Source of the DNA: a candidate division KSB1 bacterium
GTDB lineage: Bacteria > Zhuqueibacterota > JdFR-76 > DREG01
DNA length: 15,316 bases
Assembly: GCA_022566355.1 (NCBI GenBank)
Contig: JADFJB010000113.1
Span: 1-15,316, forward strand
Direction of reading: 5' to 3'
In this document: positions 10,020 to 15,316 of the stretch, piece by piece
How positions within the stretch are numbered: position 1 is the stretch's first letter
Layout of the letters: every line of letters starts with the position of its first letter
Translations under genes and position numbers: made by a program
Notes under the pieces: generated by a model
The model's input: only the letters and a program-made list of their open reading frames with translations
Told to the model about the DNA's origin: nothing
The model's database searches: none

Positions 10020-10263
10020 GCCATTCAATTTTTATTTTAATAGGACAATTTCCTTGTTCTGTAATAATCCTTAGCAAAAAACGGTATATTTGTGAAATCC
10101 ATATAAATCACAAAATTCTATTTCTGAACAAACAATAGAACATCGATCTCATCAGATAAAATATAACTAATTTAATTACTATTATTATTACTATGAATGA
10201 CCAGCTAAAAAATTGTATTAGTTTTTTTAAGAAAAAAACCAGACAAGTTAAAAGATCCCAAAG

Positions 10264-10290
10264 TCCCCTCTTGAGAATCTTGAGAGGGGA
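10264..10290 (+). repeat. Short hairpin at the left end of the inverted-repeat element
   Basis: TCCCCTCT (10264-10271) and AGAGGGGA (10283-10290) form an 8-bp stem with an 11-nt loop. The right arm is shared with the longer-range inverted repeat to 10491-10502, so the two pairings compete. There is no T-run, so it is not a good terminator for the gene at 9237-10019. Confidence 0.6.
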
Positions 10291-10502
10291 TTTAAGGGTG
10301 TGTAATTTTACTAAAAAAACAAAGAGATCGATGTCAGAAGTCACCTTATAAAGTTTTCGTGGATCGAAAACAGACAAAATAGTTAAGAATCACATGAAGA
10401 GAAGATAACTAATTTGAACTTGAAGTGAAGGATTAATTTGTTAGATGAATTTACACACCCTTGAACACCCCACCGGAGGCGGGATTTTCTTCCCCTCTCA
10501 AG
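10279..10502. repeat. MITE-like element bounded by two-block inverted repeats
   Basis: The left end carries CTTGAGAGGGGA (10279-10290) then AAGGGTGTGTAA (10294-10305). The right end carries TTACACACCCTT (10451-10462) then TCCCCTCTCAAG (10491-10502). Both 12-nt blocks are exact reverse complements in mirrored order. The right end has 28 nt between its blocks, including a GC-rich mini-hairpin (CCCACCGGAGGCGGG), against 3 nt on the left. About 145 nt of non-coding AT-rich DNA lies between. It is either two oppositely oriented copies of one dispersed repeat or one small non-autonomous element. Confidence 0.65.
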
Positions 10503-10597
10503 TTTTATTTTGCCAGTTAATTTATGATTGATCGAATTCTAACTAACGGGTCATTCATATTATTTACTATTATTCAATGTTTATTTAAGGTTGTTGA

Positions 10598-12625
<2,028 letters not shown>

Positions 12626-12845
12626 ACGGAGATTGTCCGTAACCTTTTGAGAAAATGGCAGCAGAAACAATCGGAAAGAGCGGCACTTAGTATGTTTTCA
12701 AGTTTGATCATAGTTTGGCTGAAGAAGAATCTATGGAAGTTTGTTCCTAAACCCCATCTTTATTAAAACCATTTGAAGTTATTAGACCCGTTTAATATTT
12801 TCGTGTTGACCTAACCAGGTTAAACAATTCATGAAAGGGATGAGC

Positions 12846-14507
12846 ATGTCACAATCAACATATGTGCCAATTAGAGCACCCCGAGGAAGTGAAATTTCCT
12901 GCAAAGGCTGGCAGCAAGAAGCCGCCATGCGTATGCTGATGAATAATCTAGATCCAGAAGTTGCAGAGCTTCCTGAAGAACTGATTATCTATGGCGGTTC
13001 CGGAAAAGCAGCAAGGAATTGGCAATGTTATCATGCTATTGTAAAAAGCTTAAAAGAACTCGAAAATGACGAAACCCTGTTGGTTCAATCCGGCAAAGCG
13101 GTGGCCGTTTTTAAAACTCATCCCGATGCACCACGAGTTTTAATCTCTAATGCAATGCTGGTTCCGGACTGGGCGACATGGGATGAATTCCGCAAACTGG
13201 ATGCATTGGGCCTAATCATGTACGGGCAGATGACTGCTGGGAGTTGGATTTATATTGGAACCCAGGGAATATTGCAGGGTACTTATGAAACCTTCGCCGC
13301 TGTGGCTGAACGACATTTTGGTGGTGATTTGACTGGAAAACTGCTGGTAACGGCAGGATTGGGAGGCATGGGTGGCGCACAACCTTTGGCCGCCACTATG
13401 AATAACGGCGTGATGCTGGCTGTAGAGGTAGATCCGGACCGTATTAATCGACGTATTCAAACCAAATATCTTGACCAAAAAACTGAGGACTTGGATGAGG
13501 CGGTCAATTGGGTGTTGTCTGCAAAAGAATCTAAATCTCCCTTATCTGTTGGCCTGCTGGGAAATGCAGCCGACGTTCTGCCAGAATTAATAAGGAGAAA
13601 TGTCATTCCCGACGTGCTGACCGATCAGACATCTGCCCATGATGAGTTACAGGGTTATGTACCGGCCGGGCTGCCATATCAAGAAGCCCTGGCCTTAAGA
13701 AAGTCCGATCCTGAAAAATATATCAGCTTAAGTTACCGGTCTATTGCGACACACGTAAAGGCAATGTTGGAGCTGCAGCGACGAGGTGCGATTACATTTG
13801 ATTATGGCAACAATATTCGCGGCCAGGCAAAGAAAGCCGGGGTAGAAAATGCATTTAACTTTCCAGGATTCGTGCCGGCATATATCCGGCCGCTTTTTTG
13901 TGAGGGTAAAGGACCATTCCGTTGGGTTGTTTTATCCGGCGATCCCGAGGATCTGTATAAAACGGACGAAACGATCCTGGAACTTTTTCCTCATGACAAA
14001 ATGCTGCATCGCTGGATTACCCTTGCTCGGGAGCGGGTGGCATTCCAGGGTTTGCCGGCAAGAATTTGCTGGCTCGGTTATGGCGAACGTGATAAGGCAG
14101 GTCTGGCATTTAATGAGTTGGTAAAATCAGGCAAAGTCTCAGCTCCAATCGTGATTGGAAGGGATCACCTGGATACTGGCTCAGTCGCTTCACCCAACCG
14201 TGAAACCGAAGGCATGAAGGATGGCAGCGATGCCATTGCCGACTGGCCGATTTTAAATGCATTGCTGAATGCGGTTTCCGGTGCAACCTGGGTTTCAGTA
14301 CATCATGGCGGCGGCGTTGGCATTGGCTTGTCTATACATGCCGGCCAGGTAACTGTCGCAGACGGCACTCCGGAAGCTGCTGCAAAAATAAAACGGGTTC
14401 TCACCAACGACCCGGGAATTGGCGTCGCCCGCCATGTAGACGCCGGCTACGATGAAGCGATCCAGACTGCCAAAGAACAAGGGGTGAATGTGCCAATGAT
14501 GAAGTGA
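12846..14507 (+). CDS. hutU: Urocanate hydratase (urocanase)
   Basis: A cytoplasmic enzyme of histidine breakdown that hydrates urocanate to imidazolonepropionate using a tightly bound NAD+. It is complete at 553 aa (558 if the upstream in-frame ATG at 12831 is used). The start at 12846 is preferred because AAAGGGA (12834-12840) lies 5 nt ahead of it, and because the protein then begins shortly before the conserved IRAPRG. Family landmarks are [11 protein letters not shown], the NAD-binding GLGGMGG (171-177), the active-site cysteine in LPARICW (C408, equivalent to the essential Cys410 of the Pseudomonas enzyme), [11 protein letters not shown], and HHGGGVGIG near the end. No hutH, hutI or hutG lies within the window. 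It is separated from ligA by 220 bp, so it probably has its own promoter or belongs to a scattered hut set. Confidence 0.97.
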   Translation: MSQSTYVPIRAPRGSEISCKGWQQEAAMRMLMNNLDPEVAELPEELIIYGGSGKAARNWQCYHAIVKSLKELENDETLLVQSGKAVAVFKTHPDAPRVLISNAMLVPDWATWDEFRKLDALGLIMYGQMTAGSWIYIGTQGILQGTYETFAAVAERHFGGDLTGKLLVTAGLGGMGGAQPLAATMNNGVMLAVEVDPDRINRRIQTKYLDQKTEDLDEAVNWVLSAKESKSPLSVGLLGNAADVLPELIRRNVIPDVLTDQTSAHDELQGYVPAGLPYQEALALRKSDPEKYISLSYRSIATHVKAMLELQRRGAITFDYGNNIRGQAKKAGVENAFNFPGFVPAYIRPLFCEGKGPFRWVVLSGDPEDLYKTDETILELFPHDKMLHRWITLARERVAFQGLPARICWLGYGERDKAGLAFNELVKSGKVSAPIVIGRDHLDTGSVASPNRETEGMKDGSDAIADWPILNALLNAVSGATWVSVHHGGGVGIGLSIHAGQVTVADGTPEAAAKIKRVLTNDPGIGVARHVDAGYDEAIQTAKEQGVNVPMMK

Positions 14508-14520
14508 ACGGTTATGTAAC

Positions 14521-14542
14521 GCGAGATTTATCTCGCTTGTTT
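14521..14542 (+). terminator. Weak terminator-like hairpin after hutU
   Basis: GCGAGA (14521-14526) and TCTCGC (14531-14536) form a 6-bp GC-rich stem with a TTTA loop, starting 13 nt after the hutU stop and followed by the loose T-stretch TTGTTT. The stem is short, so it may be only a partial terminator. Confidence 0.5.
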
Positions 14543-14602
14543 AGATATAATAAAATGCCAGAACTTTGATTAAAATTGTTAAATCACTTTGTAGATAAAA
14601 CA

Positions 14603-15051
14603 ATGTCTGAAGAAACAGTTTATTACAGACGTAACCTGCCACATCTTCACCCACGAGATAAGAATTATTTTATTACTTTTCGTTTGGCCGGTTCACTACC
14701 AGTTGATGTATCGCAAATATTTAAAGCAGAACAAGAAGCTTATATCAAATATCTCCGGAGAAAATTTGATAAAAAAAATTCAATATTGAGAAATACAAAT
14801 TGGAGAAACGTAACTTCACGAAATTTGATGACTGGCTGGATAAGTGTTCCACAGGTCCACAATGGTTGAAAGATGAAAGAATTGCTGTTACTGTGGCTAA
14901 AAAACTTCACGAGCTGGATGGCATAAGATATAAACTTATTGCCTATTGTATCATGTCAAATCATGTTCATCTATTGATAAATCCAACATGGATTCTCGGA
15001 AATAAGAAAAGTAACATTTTGGGAACAACCAAAGATTATCTATTAACCTGA
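14603..15051 (+). pseudogene. Frameshifted, truncated REP-associated (Y1/HUH) transposase
   Basis: Two overlapping frames together encode one protein. The first, from ATG 14603, gives YYRRNLPHLHPRDKNYFITFRLAGSLP, the N-terminus of Y1-type RAYT transposases, single-strand DNA nucleases that act on REP palindromes. The second gives FTKFDDWLDKCSTGPQWLKD, a helix (IAVTVAKKLHELDG), and YKLIAYCIMSNHVHLLI with the HxH metal-binding motif. A -1 step at the A8 run 14771-14778 joins the frames smoothly (FDKKKFNIEKYKLEKRNF). Soon after HxH the similarity stops and the frame ends at 15049-15051 inside a dispersed repeat. The catalytic-tyrosine helix and the C-terminal third are therefore missing. At about 149 codons it is shorter than typical family members. 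It is almost certainly non-functional. Confidence 0.8.
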
Positions 15052-15069
15052 CCTATTCATAAACCTTAT
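15041..15069 (-). repeat. Dispersed intergenic repeat, right copy (inverted)
   Basis: This 29-nt stretch, read on the minus strand, is ATAAGGTTTATGAATAGG followed by TCAGGTTAATA. It matches 84-117 except for one base and one missing TCAGG unit. It overlaps the last codons and stop of the transposase remnant, so its arrival may have cut that gene short. It directly abuts the hairpin element at 15071. Confidence 0.7.
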
Positions 15070-15070
15070 C

Positions 15071-15164
15071 ACTGTCATCCAGGAGGGATCTATTTTGCAA
15101 CTAATTTATACATACGACTTTACTATTTCCTTTTTATGGAAATAGATTTTTCCTGAATGACATT
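15071..15164. repeat. 94-bp hairpin element with 25-nt terminal inverted repeats
   Basis: The left arm (15071-15095, starting ACTGTCATCCAGGA) and the right arm (15140-15164, ending TCCTGAATGACATT) match as inverted repeats at 20 of 25 positions. Three of the five mismatches would form G-U pairs in RNA. The 44-nt centre is AT-rich and non-coding. The layout resembles a REPIN (two inverted REP sequences around a short spacer) or a tiny MITE. It lies 19 bp after the transposase remnant's stop. Confidence 0.65.
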
Positions 15165-15316
15165 TTTATAAAAAAGTTTCATTTAAAACCATATTTATTT
15201 TGTACAAAAGTTTAATAATGAATGGAATCTTCCGATTCTGCTGAATGATAACCTTTGTTTTTGTCTTTTTATCTTGATCAGAGAATTTTTTTTCTTTGTT
15301 CTTTTGATTGTTTCTT
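15165..15316. other. AT-rich end of window, no gene seen
   Basis: This stretch has no credible reading frame. It holds a short GAATC-TTCC-GATTC inverted repeat (15225-15238) and a T-rich tail on the plus strand. Any gene to its right starts outside the window. Confidence 0.4.

Larger units (their letters stand above)
10020..10597. other. Gene-free 578-bp region with repeats
   Basis: No real gene is seen. The left third is very AT-rich, with an ATAACTAATTT direct repeat (around 10162 and 10406) and a short stem TTTGTGA/TCACAAA (10089-10095 and 10108-10114). The centre holds the inverted-repeat element described separately. The last ~90 bp should contain the ligA promoter, but no convincing -35/-10 pair stands out. 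Confidence 0.6.

Noticed and set aside
10089-10114. TGTGA...TCACA arms resembling a CRP-type operator.
   Set aside because: The spacing between the half-sites is 12 nt, not the 6 nt of CRP sites, and it is just after a gene end in AT-rich DNA.
10108-10377. An 89-codon minus-strand frame with hydrophobic content, like a small membrane protein.
   Set aside because: It runs across the AT-rich spacer and the left inverted repeat, and its hydrophobic residues come from A/T-rich DNA. It has no ribosome-binding site or family features.
12655-12690. An 11-codon frame (MAAETIGKSGT) between ligA and hutU.
   Set aside because: It is too short, with no convincing ribosome-binding site and no resemblance to a known leader peptide.
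12812-12822. TAACC-A-GGTTA palindrome just before hutU, considered as a hut operator.
   Set aside because: Five-base arms are too short to separate from chance, and there is no second copy nearby.

Overview
The window is an AT-rich, heterotrophic, Gram-negative bacterial segment, most likely from the FCB group and possibly a Calditrichota/KSB1/Ignavibacteria-like lineage. This placement is inferred from three things: a secreted protein with a C-terminal YPNPFNPTTT sorting domain (type IX secretion style), a TonB-dependent receptor with an N-terminal carboxypeptidase-regulatory-like domain, and a SpoIIE/PP2C-type phosphatase remnant. No rRNA, tRNA or CRISPR array was seen.

Layout. Positions 169-3689 hold a probable two-gene operon, a sodium:solute symporter followed 35 bp later by acetyl-CoA synthetase (acs). 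It ends at a perfect 14-bp hairpin that also separates it from the convergent gene 3737-4918 on the minus strand, an exported LamG-like protein with a sorting tail. A 417-bp AT-rich divergent intergenic region leads into a 946-aa TonB-dependent outer-membrane receptor (5336-8176), closed by a clear Rho-independent terminator. Next come an odd short gene (8331-9047), which looks like the two ends of a membrane-anchored PP2C/SpoIIE phosphatase joined without the catalytic middle, and a UVR-motif protein with a helical, TPR-like middle (9237-10019). A repeat-filled 578-bp gap follows, then intact ligA (10598-12625) and intact hutU (12846-14507). The right end is a repeat graveyard: a frameshifted and truncated REP-associated (Y1/HUH) transposase, a 29-nt repeat whose inverted copy lies at the left end of the window, and a ~94-bp hairpin element with 25-nt terminal inverted repeats.

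How the genes fit together. Symporter plus Acs suggests uptake and activation of acetate or another short monocarboxylate. HutU breaks down histidine-derived urocanate. The TonB receptor and the sorted secreted protein suggest feeding on external polymers or chelates. LigA is housekeeping. I see no complete new defence or biosynthetic system. The most noteworthy items are the phosphatase remnant, the decayed RAYT with its possible slippage site, and the dispersed repeat families.
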